From NCBI RefSeq assembly GCF_900105655.1, contig NZ_LT629787.1, positions 3,100,001 through 3,164,000 on the forward strand: a DNA stretch of 64,000 nt. The letters run 5' to 3'. This DNA is from Halopseudomonas salegens. GTDB lineage: Bacteria; Pseudomonadota; Gammaproteobacteria; Pseudomonadales; Pseudomonadaceae. The position numbers were made by a program, and so were the translations under genes. The notes under the pieces were generated by a model that saw only the letters and a program-made list of their open reading frames with translations, was not told the origin of the DNA and searched no databases. Positions 1 through 9,909 of the stretch are shown here, piece by piece. How positions within the stretch are numbered: position 1 is the first letter of the stretch; every line of letters starts with the position of its first letter.

Positions 1-772
1 CGGAGAGCATCGAACGCACCATGGATTTTTCTTCGCCCGGGAATACGTCAACGATACGGTCAATGGTTTTCGCCGCCGAGGTGGTGTGCAGGGTACCGAA
101 CACCAGGTGACCGGTTTCCGCTGCGGTCAGTGCCAGGCGAATGGTTTCCAGGTCACGCATCTCACCGACCAGAATGATGTCCGGGTCTTCCCGCAGTGCC
201 GAGCGCAAGGCTTCGGCAAAACCGAGGGTATCGCGGTGCACTTCACGCTGGTTGACCAGACACTTCTTCGATTCGTGAACGAATTCGATCGGATCCTCGA
301 TGGTCAGAATATGCTCGTAGCGTGTGTTGTTCAGGTAATCCAGCAAGGCCGCCAGGGTAGTCGACTTGCCCGAACCGGTCGGCCCGGTGACCAGCACCAG
401 CCCGCGGGGAGCATCGGCGATCTTCTTGAAGGTATCGCCCAGACCCAGTTCTTCCATGGTCAGCACCTTGGAAGGAATGGTCCGGAACACCGCCGAGGCG
501 CCACGGTGCTGATTGAAGGCGTTGACCCGGAAACGGGCGACACCAGGCACTTCGAAGGAGAAGTCAGTCTCCAGAAATTCCTCGTAATCCTTACGCTGCT
601 TGTCATTCATGATGTCGTAGATCAGCGCGTGCACTTGCTTGTGCTCCATGGCGGGCACATTGATGCGCCGCACGTCGCCGTCCACACGAATCATGGGTGG
701 CAGTCCTGCCGCCAGGTGCAAGTCCGACGCGCCCTGCTTGGCGCTGAAGGCTAACAGCTCGGTAATATCCAT
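1..772 (-). CDS. pilT: Type IV pilus retraction ATPase PilT (3' end outside window)
   Basis: Cytoplasmic hexameric ATPase that powers pilus retraction and twitching motility. Reading leftwards from the ATG at 772, the first 257 residues are present. The N-terminus starts MDITELL; Walker A GPTGSGKST lies near residues 130-138, and the PilT/GspE His-box AETGHLVFGTLHT near residue 215. The family is about 344 residues long, so roughly 85 residues lie beyond base 1. It is transcribed divergently from yggS with 77 bp between, the arrangement I recall from Pseudomonas. Identification is certain from sequence; only the C-terminus is unseen. Confidence 0.97.
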   Translation of the reverse strand, partial: MDITELLAFSAKQGASDLHLAAGLPPMIRVDGDVRRINVPAMEHKQVHALIYDIMNDKQRKDYEEFLETDFSFEVPGVARFRVNAFNQHRGASAVFRTIPSKVLTMEELGLGDTFKKIADAPRGLVLVTGPTGSGKSTTLAALLDYLNNTRYEHILTIEDPIEFVHESKKCLVNQREVHRDTLGFAEALRSALREDPDIILVGEMRDLETIRLALTAAETGHLVFGTLHTTSAAKTIDRIVDVFPGEEKSMVRSMLS

Positions 773-849
773 AGGGTTCCCCATTGGGCCTTGCAAGCAT
801 GTAGAATGCCGTCAAGGTCACTTCGATTGGCAAGGTATCCAGATTAGTA

Positions 850-1557
850 ATGTCAACGATAGCAGATAATATTGCAAACGTTCGTGAACGTATTCAGCGC
901 GCGGCAGAAAATGTCGGCCGCGACGCCGAACAAGTCACCCTGATCGCGGTGAGTAAAACCCGCCCTGCGGCAGCCATTCGCGAAGCCTGGGCGGCGGGTG
1001 TCCGCAATGTCGGCGAAAACTACCTGCAAGAGGCGCTGGACAAACAGGCCGAGTTGCCCGACCTGCCCTTGACCTGGCATTTTATTGGCCCGATCCAGTC
1101 GAACAAGACCAAGGCCCTGGCCGAGCATTTTGACTGGGTACACAGTGTCGACCGGCTGAAGATTGCTCGCCGCCTGTCCGAGCAACGCCCTGCCGGGTTG
1201 GAGCCGCTGAATATCTGCCTGCAGGTGAATATCAGCGGTGAAGACAGCAAGTCCGGCGTCAGCCTGGCCGAGTTGCCCGAGCTGGCCGCTGCGGTCGCTG
1301 AACTGCCCAACCTGCGATTGCGCGGGCTGATGGCCATTCCGGCACCGGCCGACGACAGTGAAAGCCGCCGGCAACCGCTCAAGGCCCTGCGTACTGCGCT
1401 GCAGGGTCTGGATATGTCGCTGGACACCTTGTCCATGGGCATGACCGACGACCTTACCGAAGCCGTGCAGGAAGGCGCCACTCAGGTGCGCATCGGCACT
1501 GCCCTGTTTGGCCAGCGCCACACGACTACCCCCGGCTCCGACTCGACACAAGGATAA
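850..1557 (+). CDS. yggS: YggS-family PLP homeostasis protein
   Basis: 235-residue single-domain TIM-barrel protein that binds pyridoxal 5'-phosphate without known catalysis and buffers cellular PLP and amino acid pools (family knowledge). The PLP lysine is K36 in the IAVSKTR motif; GENYLQE and WHFIGPIQSNK are further family signatures. The ATG at 850 gives the usual length. First gene of a tight run yggS-proC-yggT-metX-metW; only 4 bp separate its stop from the proC start, which suits co-transcription. Confidence 0.95.
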   Translation: MSTIADNIANVRERIQRAAENVGRDAEQVTLIAVSKTRPAAAIREAWAAGVRNVGENYLQEALDKQAELPDLPLTWHFIGPIQSNKTKALAEHFDWVHSVDRLKIARRLSEQRPAGLEPLNICLQVNISGEDSKSGVSLAELPELAAAVAELPNLRLRGLMAIPAPADDSESRRQPLKALRTALQGLDMSLDTLSMGMTDDLTEAVQEGATQVRIGTALFGQRHTTTPGSDSTQG

Positions 1558-1561
1558 GCAT

Positions 1562-2410
1562 ATGTCTGCACCTGTTATTGGTTTTATCGGCGCCGGCAAC
1601 ATGGCCACCAGTCTGATCGGCGGCATGTTGCAACAGAACGTGAAACCTGCCCGACTACTGGCCAGTGACCACAATCCTGAACAGGCGGCCAAGCTGGCAC
1701 GCCAGTTCGGCATTCAGGCGCATACGGACAATGCCCGGCTGGCAGAGGACTGTGACGTGCTGTTGCTGGCCGTCAAACCTCAGGTCATGCAACAGGTTTG
1801 CCGTGCACTACCCGCACGCAAACCAGGGCAACTGATCATCTCCATCGCCGCCGGTATCGACTGCCGCAGCCTGGCTGACTGGCTCGGCACCGATGCCGCG
1901 ATCGTGCGCTGCATGCCGAATACACCCTCATTGCGCCGCCAGGGCGTCAGCGGGCTGTTCGCCAATGCCAACGTCAGCGCCACCCAGAAGCAGCAGGCCG
2001 AGCAGATTCTCAACGCCGTAGGCATCAGTCTGTGGCTGGAAGAAGAACAGCTGATCGATGCTGTCACCGCCGTTTCAGGCAGCGGCCCGGCCTACTTCTT
2101 CTATTTGATCGAGGCCATGACCGCCGCTGGCGAACAACTTGGCCTGCCGCGCGACACCGCTGAACGCCTGACCCTGTTCACTGCCCTGGGTGCTGCCGAT
2201 ATGGCGGTACACAGTGATGTCGATGCCAGCGAGCTGCGCCGCCGTGTCAGCTCTCCCGGCGGCACCACCGAACAGGCAATCAAGAGTTTTGCCAATGACG
2301 ACTTCCCGGCGATCATCGCTCGCGGTATGCAGGCGGCCAGCCGTCGCGCTGCCGAACTGGCTGTTGAACTGGGCAGCTCCGATAACGCCACCTCCGAGGA
2401 CACCCCATGA
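1562..2410 (+). CDS. proC: Pyrroline-5-carboxylate reductase
   Basis: Cytosolic enzyme that reduces 1-pyrroline-5-carboxylate to L-proline with NAD(P)H, the last step of proline synthesis. N-terminal Rossmann fold with GFIGAGNMA; C-terminal dimerisation domain with VSGSGPAYFF and SSPGGTTEQAI. The ATG at 1562 gives MSAPVIGFIG directly at the Rossmann strand and 282 residues. An in-frame start at 1508 exists but would overlap yggS by 50 bp. Its stop overlaps the next ATG (ATGA at 2407), so proC and yggT are probably translationally coupled. Confidence 0.96.
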   Translation: MSAPVIGFIGAGNMATSLIGGMLQQNVKPARLLASDHNPEQAAKLARQFGIQAHTDNARLAEDCDVLLLAVKPQVMQQVCRALPARKPGQLIISIAAGIDCRSLADWLGTDAAIVRCMPNTPSLRRQGVSGLFANANVSATQKQQAEQILNAVGISLWLEEEQLIDAVTAVSGSGPAYFFYLIEAMTAAGEQLGLPRDTAERLTLFTALGAADMAVHSDVDASELRRRVSSPGGTTEQAIKSFANDDFPAIIARGMQAASRRAAELAVELGSSDNATSEDTP

Positions 2411-2997
2411 CCGGACTTGATTCTGCCGCCAGCTACCTGATCCAGACTCTCGGCAGCCTCTACCTGCTAGTGGTTTTGCTGCGCTTTATCCTGCAAACCG
2501 TGCGCGCCGACTTCTACAACCCGCTGACCCAGTTCATCGTGCGCGCCACGGCGCCGCTACTGAAGCCCCTGCGCCGGGTCATTCCGGGCTTTGGCGGTAT
2601 CGACTTTGCCTCTTTGCTGCTGGCACTGGTCATACAAGCCATTCTGATTGGCCTGCTTCTGGGTCTGGCCGGTGGCGGCATGCCGGGGCTGCTGCAGATC
2701 ATTGTCTGGTCTCTGGTCGGCATCACCGCCCTCTTCGTAAAGATCTTCTTCTTTGCCCTGATTATCAGCGTGATTCTGTCCTGGGTCGCTCCGCAGAGCC
2801 AGAACCCGGCCGCACTGATCGTGCACCAGATCTGCGAGCCACTGCTGGCACCGATCCGCCGCTTCCTGCCGTCCATGGGCGGACTTGACCTGTCACCGAT
2901 CTTTGCCTTTATTGCCCTGCGGCTGGTCGACATGCTGTTGATCACCAATCTGGCGATCGCCACCGGCATGCCCCGTGGGCTGACCCTGGCCTATTGA
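2407..2997 (+). CDS. yggT: YggT family integral membrane protein
   Basis: 196-residue inner-membrane protein built of two YGGT repeats, each with hydrophobic helices followed by a conserved loop. The repeats are visible as [17 protein letters not shown] near residue 55 and [17 protein letters not shown] near residue 150. Proposed roles in osmotic tolerance or membrane protein assembly come from the literature and cannot be read here. It overlaps proC by 4 bp (ATGA) and is followed after 26 bp by metX. Confidence 0.93.
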   Translation: MTGLDSAASYLIQTLGSLYLLVVLLRFILQTVRADFYNPLTQFIVRATAPLLKPLRRVIPGFGGIDFASLLLALVIQAILIGLLLGLAGGGMPGLLQIIVWSLVGITALFVKIFFFALIISVILSWVAPQSQNPAALIVHQICEPLLAPIRRFLPSMGGLDLSPIFAFIALRLVDMLLITNLAIATGMPRGLTLAY

Positions 2998-3023
2998 ACA
3001 CCCAATCAGGAACAAGCGACCCG

Positions 3024-4166
3024 ATGTCCCTATTTCCCGACGATTGCGTAGGCCTGGTAACGCCGCAGCGGCAGGCGTTCAGTGAACCCCTGCTGCTCTC
3101 CTGCGGGCGCTCCCTGGCGCCCTACGAACTGGTCTACGAAACCTATGGCACGCTGAATGCCTCTGCCAGTAACGCCGTACTGATCTGTCATGCCCTGTCC
3201 GGGCACCACCATGCTGCCGGCTATCACCATGAAGATGAACGCAAGCCCGGTTGGTGGGATGCCTGTATCGGCCCGGGCAAGGCCATTGATACCAACCGCT
3301 TCTTTGTCGTCAGCCTGAACAACCTCGGTGGCTGCCATGGCTCCACCGGACCCTCGAGCATCGACCCGTCCACCGGCAAGGCCTATGGCGCCAGCTTCCC
3401 GGTGGTCACCGTGGAAGACTGGGTACACAGCCAGGCTCGGCTGGCCGACCTGCTCGGTATTCAGCAGTGGGCCTCCGTGGTCGGTGGCAGTCTGGGGGGC
3501 ATGCAGGCATTGCAGTGGGCGATCAGCTACCCCGAGCGGCTGCGCCATTGCGTGGCCATCGCCACCGCACCCAAGCTGTCGGCACAGAACATCGCTTTCA
3601 ACGAGGTCGCTCGCCAGGCCATTGTGACCGACCCGGACTTCCACAATGGTGACTATGCCGCCTTCGGCGTCATCCCCAAGCGCGGCCTGACCCTGGCGCG
3701 CATGGTCGGGCATATCACCTACCTGTCCGATGATGCCATGGGCAAGAAATTCGGCCGTGACCTGCGCAGCGAACAGCTCAACTATGATCTGACCAGCGTC
3801 GAATTCGAGGTGGAAAGCTACCTGCGCTACCAGGGCCAGGAGTTTTCCGGGCGCTTTGATGCCAACACCTATCTGCTGATGACCAAGGCACTGGATTATT
3901 TTGACCCGGCTGCCGCACACCAGGATGACCTGGCCCGCACTCTGGCCGGCGTCCAGGCCGACGTCATGCTGATGTCCTTCACCACCGACTGGCGCTTTTC
4001 ACCGGCGCGCTCACGGGAACTGGTCGATGCCCTGCTCGCCGCCGGCAAACAGGTCAGCTACCTGGAAATCGACGCGCCCCAGGGTCACGATGCTTTCCTG
4101 TTGCCGATTCCGCGCTATATCGAGGCCTTCAGTGGCTATATGAACCGAATCGAGGTGGACGCATGA
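3024..4166 (+). CDS. metX: Homoserine O-acyltransferase MetX
   Basis: Alpha/beta-hydrolase-fold enzyme that activates homoserine for methionine synthesis. In Pseudomonas the acyl donor is reported to be succinyl-CoA, so O-succinyltransferase is likelier than acetyltransferase; the sequence alone was not used to settle this. The nucleophile elbow GGSLGGMQ and the C-terminal APQGHDAF with the catalytic His are visible. A TTG at 2994 is in frame, but the ATG at 3024 has AGGAA about 11 nt upstream and gives 380 residues, the normal Pseudomonas length. It overlaps metW by 4 bp (ATGA). Confidence 0.95.
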   Translation: MSLFPDDCVGLVTPQRQAFSEPLLLSCGRSLAPYELVYETYGTLNASASNAVLICHALSGHHHAAGYHHEDERKPGWWDACIGPGKAIDTNRFFVVSLNNLGGCHGSTGPSSIDPSTGKAYGASFPVVTVEDWVHSQARLADLLGIQQWASVVGGSLGGMQALQWAISYPERLRHCVAIATAPKLSAQNIAFNEVARQAIVTDPDFHNGDYAAFGVIPKRGLTLARMVGHITYLSDDAMGKKFGRDLRSEQLNYDLTSVEFEVESYLRYQGQEFSGRFDANTYLLMTKALDYFDPAAAHQDDLARTLAGVQADVMLMSFTTDWRFSPARSRELVDALLAAGKQVSYLEIDAPQGHDAFLLPIPRYIEAFSGYMNRIEVDA

Positions 4167-4765
4167 GCCTGCGCGCTGATCTGCAAATCATCGAGCAATG
4201 GATTCCCGCTGGTACCCGCGTGCTCGACCTGGGGTGCGGCAGTGGTGAACTCTTGCAACACCTGGGTAATACCAAGCAGGTGCAGGGGTATGGCCTGGAA
4301 ATCGATCCCGGGCAAATCCAGACCTGTATTGAACGTGGTGTACGGGTTATCGAACAGAACATGGACCTGGGGCTGGACAACTTTGGTGACAACAGTTTCG
4401 ATACCGTGGTCATGACCCAGGCGCTGCAAGCAGTACACTATCCTGACCGGGTACTGGAAGACATGCTGCGTATCGGCAAGGAAGGCATTCTTACTTTCCC
4501 CAATTTCGGCCATTGGCGCTGTCGCATGCACCTCGGCATCAAGGGTCGCATGCCGGTGTCCGAGTTTATGCCCTACACTTGGTACAACACACCGAACATT
4601 CATTTTTGTACCTTCAGGGATTTCGAACAGCTGTGCCGCGAACGCTCGATTCGCATCCTTGAACGCCTGGTGGTCGACCAGACCCACCAGACGGGTTGGT
4701 TCAGCGGCTTCTGGCCCAACCTGCTGGGTGAGGTTGCGATCTACCGGATAACCCGACAGGAGTAA
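4163..4765 (+). CDS. metW: Methionine biosynthesis protein MetW
   Basis: 200-residue class I SAM-dependent methyltransferase fold that works with MetX; in several bacteria MetW is needed for full homoserine acyltransferase activity. SAM motif [13 protein letters not shown] lies near residues 20-32, and the family-specific [10 protein letters not shown] near residue 113. Translationally coupled to metX through the ATGA at 4163. The next gene starts 5 bp after the stop, so the operon probably continues into the DUF4426 gene. Confidence 0.94.
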   Translation: MSLRADLQIIEQWIPAGTRVLDLGCGSGELLQHLGNTKQVQGYGLEIDPGQIQTCIERGVRVIEQNMDLGLDNFGDNSFDTVVMTQALQAVHYPDRVLEDMLRIGKEGILTFPNFGHWRCRMHLGIKGRMPVSEFMPYTWYNTPNIHFCTFRDFEQLCRERSIRILERLVVDQTHQTGWFSGFWPNLLGEVAIYRITRQE

Positions 4766-4770
4766 TCATC

Positions 4771-5211
4771 ATGAAACGCTTTGCTCTTTTGCTGTGCAGC
4801 CTGCTGTTTGCCGGTGGCCTGTTTGCTCAGGCACAAAGTCCGCAGCGCTTTGGTGACCTGATTGTGTATCACAACACCTTCAACAGCAGCTATCTGCAAC
4901 CCGACATTGCCGCCCAGGCCGGACTGACCCGCGGTCCCACCCACGGGGTACTCAACCTGCTGGTGCAGAAAAAAACCGATGACGGTCCGGTGCCGGTTGA
5001 TGCCCGCGTTGACGGTACCGTGACCAACCTCCTGCAGCAAAGCACTCCGCTGCGCTTCATTCGCATCCAGGAAGGTGAGGCCGTTTACTTTCTTGCCAAC
5101 TACACCGCTGCCCAGCGCGGATTGCTGCGCTTTGAACTGACGATTCAGGAAAGCGAAGGAGCACCAGTGCATACTGTGCGCTTCCAGCAGGAGTTTCACC
5201 CGGATGACTGA
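4771..5211 (+). CDS. DUF4426 secreted protein
   Basis: 146-residue protein with a clear Sec signal peptide ([21 protein letters not shown], cleavage expected after about residue 20), then a DUF4426 domain with [16 protein letters not shown]. Expected to be periplasmic. Function is not established; the family sits between metW and rdgB in Pseudomonas as I recall. Its last 8 bp overlap the rdgB start. No lipobox is present. Confidence 0.9.
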   Translation: MKRFALLLCSLLFAGGLFAQAQSPQRFGDLIVYHNTFNSSYLQPDIAAQAGLTRGPTHGVLNLLVQKKTDDGPVPVDARVDGTVTNLLQQSTPLRFIRIQEGEAVYFLANYTAAQRGLLRFELTIQESEGAPVHTVRFQQEFHPDD

Positions 5212-5818
5212 ATTGGCTTTTGATCGGCTGGTACTGGCCAGCGGCAACAAAGGCAAACTGGCCGAACTGCAACAAATGCTCGGTGCCCAGGTCACGGTCA
5301 TACCGCAAAGCGAGTTCGTCAGTGTCGAAGCTGAAGAAACCGGTCTGACCTTTATCGAGAACGCCATTATCAAGGCCCGGCACGCCGCACATGCCTCCGG
5401 CCTGCCGGCACTGGCGGACGACTCCGGACTGGCCGTGGATGCCCTTGGTGGCGCGCCAGGCATTTATTCCGCCCGCTATGCCGATGGCGCCGGCGACAGC
5501 GCCAACAACACCAAACTGCTCAAGGCTCTGGATGGCATTCCCGATACCGAGCGCGGTGCGCGCTTTATCTGCGTACTGGCCCTGCTGCGACATGCCGATG
5601 ATCCGACGCCGATCATCTGCCAGGGTGAGTGGCGCGGGCGCATACTGCACGAACCCAGCGGCGAGTTCGGATTCGGTTACGATCCGCTGTTCTGGGTAGC
5701 GGAAACCAACTGCGCCAGCGCCGAATTGCCCGCCGCCCAGAAAAACCGCCTCAGCCACCGAGGCAAAGCCATGGCGCAACTGCGTAAACAACTCGGACTA
5801 CACGCCGCTGACAGCTGA
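5204..5818 (+). CDS. rdgB: dITP/XTP pyrophosphatase (RdgB/HAM1)
   Basis: Cytosolic housecleaning enzyme that hydrolyses dITP, ITP and XTP to monophosphates, keeping deaminated purines out of nucleic acids. Signatures: [12 protein letters not shown] at the N-terminus (substrate-contacting SxNxxK type), [11 protein letters not shown] near residue 71, FGYDPLFW, and [10 protein letters not shown] near the C-terminus. The length of 204 residues is close to the family norm. The ATG at 5204 lies inside the end of the DUF4426 gene, which suggests coupled translation. hemW follows after 65 bp. Confidence 0.96.
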   Translation: MTELAFDRLVLASGNKGKLAELQQMLGAQVTVIPQSEFVSVEAEETGLTFIENAIIKARHAAHASGLPALADDSGLAVDALGGAPGIYSARYADGAGDSANNTKLLKALDGIPDTERGARFICVLALLRHADDPTPIICQGEWRGRILHEPSGEFGFGYDPLFWVAETNCASAELPAAQKNRLSHRGKAMAQLRKQLGLHAADS

Positions 5819-5883
5819 AAGTATGTCCAGCGTGCGCTTTTCGGCCCCGGTGCAACCCACTTCCTGATCACAGGCTTGGTGCA

Positions 5884-7077
5884 ATGACAACTTCTCCGCA
5901 GGCCGACACCCAGCCTTCAGCCTTCAACCTTCAGCCGCCGCCTCTGGCGGCCTATGTTCACATCCCCTGGTGCGTACGCAAGTGCCCTTACTGCGATTTC
6001 AATTCGCATGTCAGCGATAACGGACTGCCCGAAGCGGCCTATATAGATGCGCTGATTGCCGACCTGGATCAGGACCTGAACCTGATGGCCGAATACGCTG
6101 GCCAGCAACGCGAGCTGACCTCGATCTTTTTCGGTGGCGGTACACCGAGCCTGTTTTCCGCTGCCAGCCTTGCCCGCCTGCTGGACGCCATGGCCTCCCG
6201 GCTGACCTTTGCCGGCGATATCGAAATCACTCTGGAAGCCAACCCCGGAACCTTCGAGCAGGCCAAGTTTGCCGATTACCGTCGCGCCGGCATCAACCGG
6301 CTGTCGATCGGTATCCAGAGTTTCAATGCCCGACACCTGAAAGCCCTGGGCCGTATCCATGATGACCGGGAAGCCCTTGCAGCCGTCGACATGGCGCGCC
6401 GTGCCGGCTTCGACAACCTCAACCTCGATCTGATGCACGGCCTGCCCGGGCAAACTGAAACTGACGCCCTGGCGGATATCGAGCAGGCCATCGCCCTCGG
6501 ACCCGAGCACCAGTCCTGGTACCAACTCACCCTGGAACCCAACACCCTGTTCTACAGCCAGCCACCGCAGCTGCCGGAAGAAGACATTCTCTGGAGCATT
6601 CAGGAAGCGGGGCAGGCCCGACTGGCCGAAGCCGGTCTGCAGCAATATGAAGTCTCTGCCTATGCCCGCGCTGACCGTCAGGCACGGCACAACCTGAACT
6701 ACTGGCAATACGGCGACTTTATCGGCATCGGCGCTGGCGCCCATGGCAAGCTTACCCGCCCTGACGGGCATATCGAACGCTACTGGAAAACCCGTCTGCC
6801 CAAGGACTACCTGAATCCGGACAACGCTTTCTGTGCCGGACGCAAACCGCTGGGCGCGGATGATTTACCCTTCGACTTTCTGATGAATGCCTTGCGCCTG
6901 CAGGATGGTGTGCCCAGCCACTGGTATAGCCAACGCACCGGACAGTCGCTGGACAGTATTGCCAGCCAACTGGATAACGCCGTTGAGCGCGGCTTGCTGG
7001 AACCCTGGCAGCAACAGCTTCGGCCCACTGCACGCGGCCACCTGTTTCTCAATGATCTGCTCGAGGGGTTTCTTTAG
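5884..7077 (+). CDS. hemW: Radical SAM heme chaperone HemW
   Basis: 397-residue radical SAM protein of the HemW/YggW family, thought to deliver heme to respiratory proteins; often misnamed coproporphyrinogen III oxidase. The 4Fe-4S motif is CVRKCPYC near residue 33, followed by the SAM-binding FFGGGTPS region near residue 82. The C-terminal HemN-like winged region covers roughly residues 300-397. Last gene of the conserved rightward block; it converges with sutA, 52 bp between the stops. Confidence 0.94.
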   Translation: MTTSPQADTQPSAFNLQPPPLAAYVHIPWCVRKCPYCDFNSHVSDNGLPEAAYIDALIADLDQDLNLMAEYAGQQRELTSIFFGGGTPSLFSAASLARLLDAMASRLTFAGDIEITLEANPGTFEQAKFADYRRAGINRLSIGIQSFNARHLKALGRIHDDREALAAVDMARRAGFDNLNLDLMHGLPGQTETDALADIEQAIALGPEHQSWYQLTLEPNTLFYSQPPQLPEEDILWSIQEAGQARLAEAGLQQYEVSAYARADRQARHNLNYWQYGDFIGIGAGAHGKLTRPDGHIERYWKTRLPKDYLNPDNAFCAGRKPLGADDLPFDFLMNALRLQDGVPSHWYSQRTGQSLDSIASQLDNAVERGLLEPWQQQLRPTARGHLFLNDLLEGFL

Positions 7078-7129
7078 GGGTGCGCGGGCAAGACGCCGAC
7101 AGCCACGAAGCGGACTCACTTGGTTACCG

Positions 7130-7444
7130 CTAAATCGGCCGACTACCGTACTTTGACTCGGGCTTGCGTGGCGGATCATTCAGGACGTCTCCACTGACCT
7201 CCTGGACCTTGCCACCACGGGCAAGATATTCCTCGATCTGTTGGGCGAGGAACTGTCGCTCACGCTCTTTGGCCGCCAGCGAAGCGCCCTCCAGTTCGTC
7301 TTCATTGCTCACAGCAGCAGCTTTCTTGCGGCTTTTGACGCTGCTGTCGTCTTCATCCGCTTCCGGCAGACCGTCCAGATCGTCGTTATCTACCGCATCC
7401 ATGTCGTCATCAAGATCATCAGTACTCACGGCAGCCACCTTCAT
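7130..7444 (-). CDS. sutA: SutA-type RNA polymerase regulator of growth arrest
   Basis: 104-residue highly acidic, probably disordered protein. The N-terminal half is rich in Asp/Glu (DDLDDDMDAVDNDD), followed by a short helical stretch and a C-terminal tail ARGGKVQE...SKYGSRPI. That tail and the position beside amtB-glnK match P. aeruginosa SutA (PA5286, from memory), which binds RNA polymerase and supports transcription in slow-growing cells. It converges with hemW and lies downstream of amtB on the same strand, separated by 143 bp holding a strong hairpin, so it may have its own promoter. Confidence 0.88.
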   Translation of the reverse strand: MKVAAVSTDDLDDDMDAVDNDDLDGLPEADEDDSSVKSRKKAAAVSNEDELEGASLAAKERERQFLAQQIEEYLARGGKVQEVSGDVLNDPPRKPESKYGSRPI

Positions 7445-7536
7445 AGAAAGGAAAACAGGCTATTTATAGCCCAACTGAAAATTTTCACCAGCCTGAACAG
7501 CAACTTTTTCTTTAGCTCGCACCACCCATGCAAACG

Positions 7537-7564
7537 CAACAGGGCGCCCGAAGGCGCCCTGTTG
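7537..7564 (-). terminator. Hairpin between amtB and sutA
   Basis: Perfect 12-bp inverted repeat CAACAGGGCGCC / GGCGCCCTGTTG with a four-base loop that reads TTCG on the minus strand, a very stable tetraloop. It lies 23 bp past the amtB stop. The following U-tract on the minus strand is weak, so termination may be partial, with readthrough into sutA. Confidence 0.65.
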
Positions 7565-7587
7565 TTTAACCTGAGTACTGACCAGCG

Positions 7588-8835
7588 TTAGTTCTTGCTG
7601 CTGGTGAACTCCGGATAAGCTTCCATACCGCACTCGGAAATATCCGCACCTTCGTACTCTTCTTCTTCACTGATGCGCAGACCAATGACCGCCTTGATGA
7701 TGCCCCAGACAATCAGGCTGGCGATGAAGACCCAGACGAAGATACCGACGATACCGACAATCTGTGCGCCGAAGCTGGCATCGCTGTTGGTCAGCGGCAC
7801 AACCAGCACACCCCAGATACCGGCAGTACCGTGTACCGAGATAGCACCGACCGGATCGTCGAGCTTCAGCTTGTCCAGTGCGAGGATCGAGAAGACCACG
7901 ATCACACCACCGACACCACCGATCAGCATGGACTGGAAGCCACCTGGAGCCAGCGGCTCGGCAGTGATCGAGACCAGACCGGCCAGAGCACCGTTGATCA
8001 TCATGGTCAGGTCAGTCTTGCCGAACAGGATGCGCGATACGATCATCGCCGCGATCAGACCACCGGCAGCCGCCATGTTGGTGTTAACCAGCACCTGGGC
8101 AACGTTGTTGGCCGAGTCGATGTCAGACATCTTTAGCTCGGAACCACCGTTGAAGCCGAACCAGCCCATCCACAGGATGAAGGCACCCAGGGTAGCCAGC
8201 GGCAGATTGGAGCCCGGGATTGCATTGACCTGGCCATTCGCACCGTACTTGCCTTTACGGGCACCCAGCAGAATGACACCGGCCAGAGCACCTACGGCAC
8301 CTGCCATGTGAACGATACCGGAACCGGCATAGTCAGAGTAACCGATCTCTGACAACCAGCCACCGCCCCAGCTCCAGGCACCCTGAATCGGGTAGATGAA
8401 GCCGGTCATGACCACTGCGAAAGCCAGGAAGGCCCACAGCTTCATGCGCTCGGCAACCGCACCGGAGATGATCGACATACAGGCACCAGCAAATACCAGC
8501 TGGAAGAAGAAGTCGGAACGCGAGGAGTAGTACGGAGCGTCATCGCCGCCAGCCAATACGTCTTCCACGGTATTTTCACTACCGATCAGGAAGCCCAGGC
8601 TGGGGAAGATAGAACCCTCGGAGGAGTACATGATGTAGTAACCGATAATCAGATACATCACCGAAGCGACAGCATACAGGGCGATGTTCTTCGCCAGAAT
8701 CTCGGTTGTGCTTTTGGCGCGGACCAGGCCCGCTTCGAGCATGGCGAAACCAGCCGCCATCCACATGACCAGAATACCGGCTACCAGAAAGTAGAAGGTA
8801 TCGATCGCATAAGAAGTGTGAAGAATTTCTTCCAT
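7588..8835 (-). CDS. amtB: Ammonium transporter AmtB
   Basis: 415-residue inner-membrane trimeric ammonium channel with about 11 transmembrane helices. Family signatures include GSGIVHMAGAVGALAGV and WMGWFGFNGGSE. It is gated by GlnK, encoded just upstream. An in-frame ATG at 8850 exists, but the GGGGGG tract there fits as the ribosome binding site for the ATG at 8835, giving MEEILHTSYAID; I prefer 8835. No cleavable signal peptide is obvious. Probably co-transcribed with glnK (51 bp apart) from the sigma-54 promoter near 9390. Confidence 0.96.
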   Translation of the reverse strand: MEEILHTSYAIDTFYFLVAGILVMWMAAGFAMLEAGLVRAKSTTEILAKNIALYAVASVMYLIIGYYIMYSSEGSIFPSLGFLIGSENTVEDVLAGGDDAPYYSSRSDFFFQLVFAGACMSIISGAVAERMKLWAFLAFAVVMTGFIYPIQGAWSWGGGWLSEIGYSDYAGSGIVHMAGAVGALAGVILLGARKGKYGANGQVNAIPGSNLPLATLGAFILWMGWFGFNGGSELKMSDIDSANNVAQVLVNTNMAAAGGLIAAMIVSRILFGKTDLTMMINGALAGLVSITAEPLAPGGFQSMLIGGVGGVIVVFSILALDKLKLDDPVGAISVHGTAGIWGVLVVPLTNSDASFGAQIVGIVGIFVWVFIASLIVWGIIKAVIGLRISEEEEYEGADISECGMEAYPEFTSSKN

Positions 8836-8886
8836 TGGTAAGCCCCCCATATAGGCTTAGATGCAATGTAGTTGGTTGAAACCGCC

Positions 8887-9240
<354 letters not shown>

Positions 9241-9388
9241 TTATTCAGACTTGCCCTGGGGGGACAGTGCAAGTCTATGCCGAGTTAGAGGCTTTTAGAA
9301 ACGGACATTGGCTTTTCTCAAAGTCTCGCTGGGGTTAGCGGCATGCCCTGTTTTGGGCAGGCCAACAAATCGCAGCTGACAAGCTCTC

Positions 9389-9405
9389 TGCAGGTTCTTT
9401 GCCAG
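9389..9405 (-). promoter_or_regulatory. Putative sigma-54 promoter of glnK-amtB
   Basis: On the minus strand the sequence reads CTGGCAAAGAACCTGCA. It fits the TGGCA-N7-TGC pattern with exactly ten bases between the invariant GG (-24) and GC (-12). Transcription would start near 9378, about 150 nt upstream of glnK. Confidence 0.6.
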
Positions 9406-9468
9406 CTTTTGTTTTATTCTTTAATTTCATCAACTTAGCGGTTTAATATGGCAACCGGCCGGTATCGC

Positions 9469-9497
9469 GCACCCTTTTAGTGCGCATTTTTGGTGCA
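9469..9497. promoter_or_regulatory. Tandem NtrC-type binding sites
   Basis: Two adjacent dyads: GCACCCTTTTAGTGC (9469-9483) and TGCGCATTTTTGGTGCA (9481-9497). Both resemble the NtrC consensus GCAC...GTGC. They lie about 65-105 bp upstream of the putative -24/-12 element, the usual enhancer distance. ubiK diverges on the other side. Confidence 0.6.
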
Positions 9498-9630
9498 TGC
9501 CGCCTTTTCCCGGTGCACAACTCTGGTGAGTCAACCGGGTATCGCCACTACTGGGCCTGAAACCCGGCGCAGTGATACACTTGCACAATCTGGTCGGATG
9601 CCCCGACCACCCCTGAACACTGGAAGCCCT

Positions 9631-9879
9631 ATGCTGCACAAGGTTCTTATAGGCGCGGTCAGCGGCCAGGCCGCCCGGCTGCTGCTGAGTGACAAAGGCC
9701 TGTCCCCGGCGGAGATGGAAAGTCGACTGAAAGTGCTGCTGAACAGCGCACTGAGCAAGCTTGACGTCGTCAGCCGGGATGAATTCGAGACCCAGCAGGT
9801 GGTACTGCAACGTACCCGTGAAAAACTCGAAGCGCTGGAACAACGCGTGGCGCAACTGGAGCAACACAAGGAAGGCTGA
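9631..9879 (+). CDS. ubiK: Ubiquinone biosynthesis accessory factor UbiK (BMFP family)
   Basis: 82-residue protein with a long C-terminal coiled coil (LQRTREKLEALEQRVAQLEQ). The family is YqiC/BMFP, membrane-fusogenic in vitro and an assembly factor for aerobic ubiquinone biosynthesis with UbiJ. I chose the ATG at 9631 (MLHKVLIGAVSGQ) because the family begins there; upstream in-frame starts would add residues with no family match. It sits between glnK (divergent) and comM (30 bp downstream). Confidence 0.9.
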   Translation: MLHKVLIGAVSGQAARLLLSDKGLSPAEMESRLKVLLNSALSKLDVVSRDEFETQQVVLQRTREKLEALEQRVAQLEQHKEG

Positions 9880-9909
9880 TTTTTTAACCCCGATGATCAA
9901 GGAGTGATC

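Noticed and set aside
86..754. Long open frame on the plus strand over the window start
   Set aside because: It is antisense to pilT, whose motifs are unmistakable on the minus strand; composition is typical of a shadow frame.
3030..3920. 296-codon minus-strand frame inside metX
   Set aside because: Antisense shadow of a well-supported gene; no ribosome binding site or family signature.
9273..9288. Sigma-54-like TCGGCATAGACTTGCA upstream of glnK
   Set aside because: Spacing between GG and GC is nine, not ten, and the first conserved T-G is broken; the site at 9389-9405 fits better.
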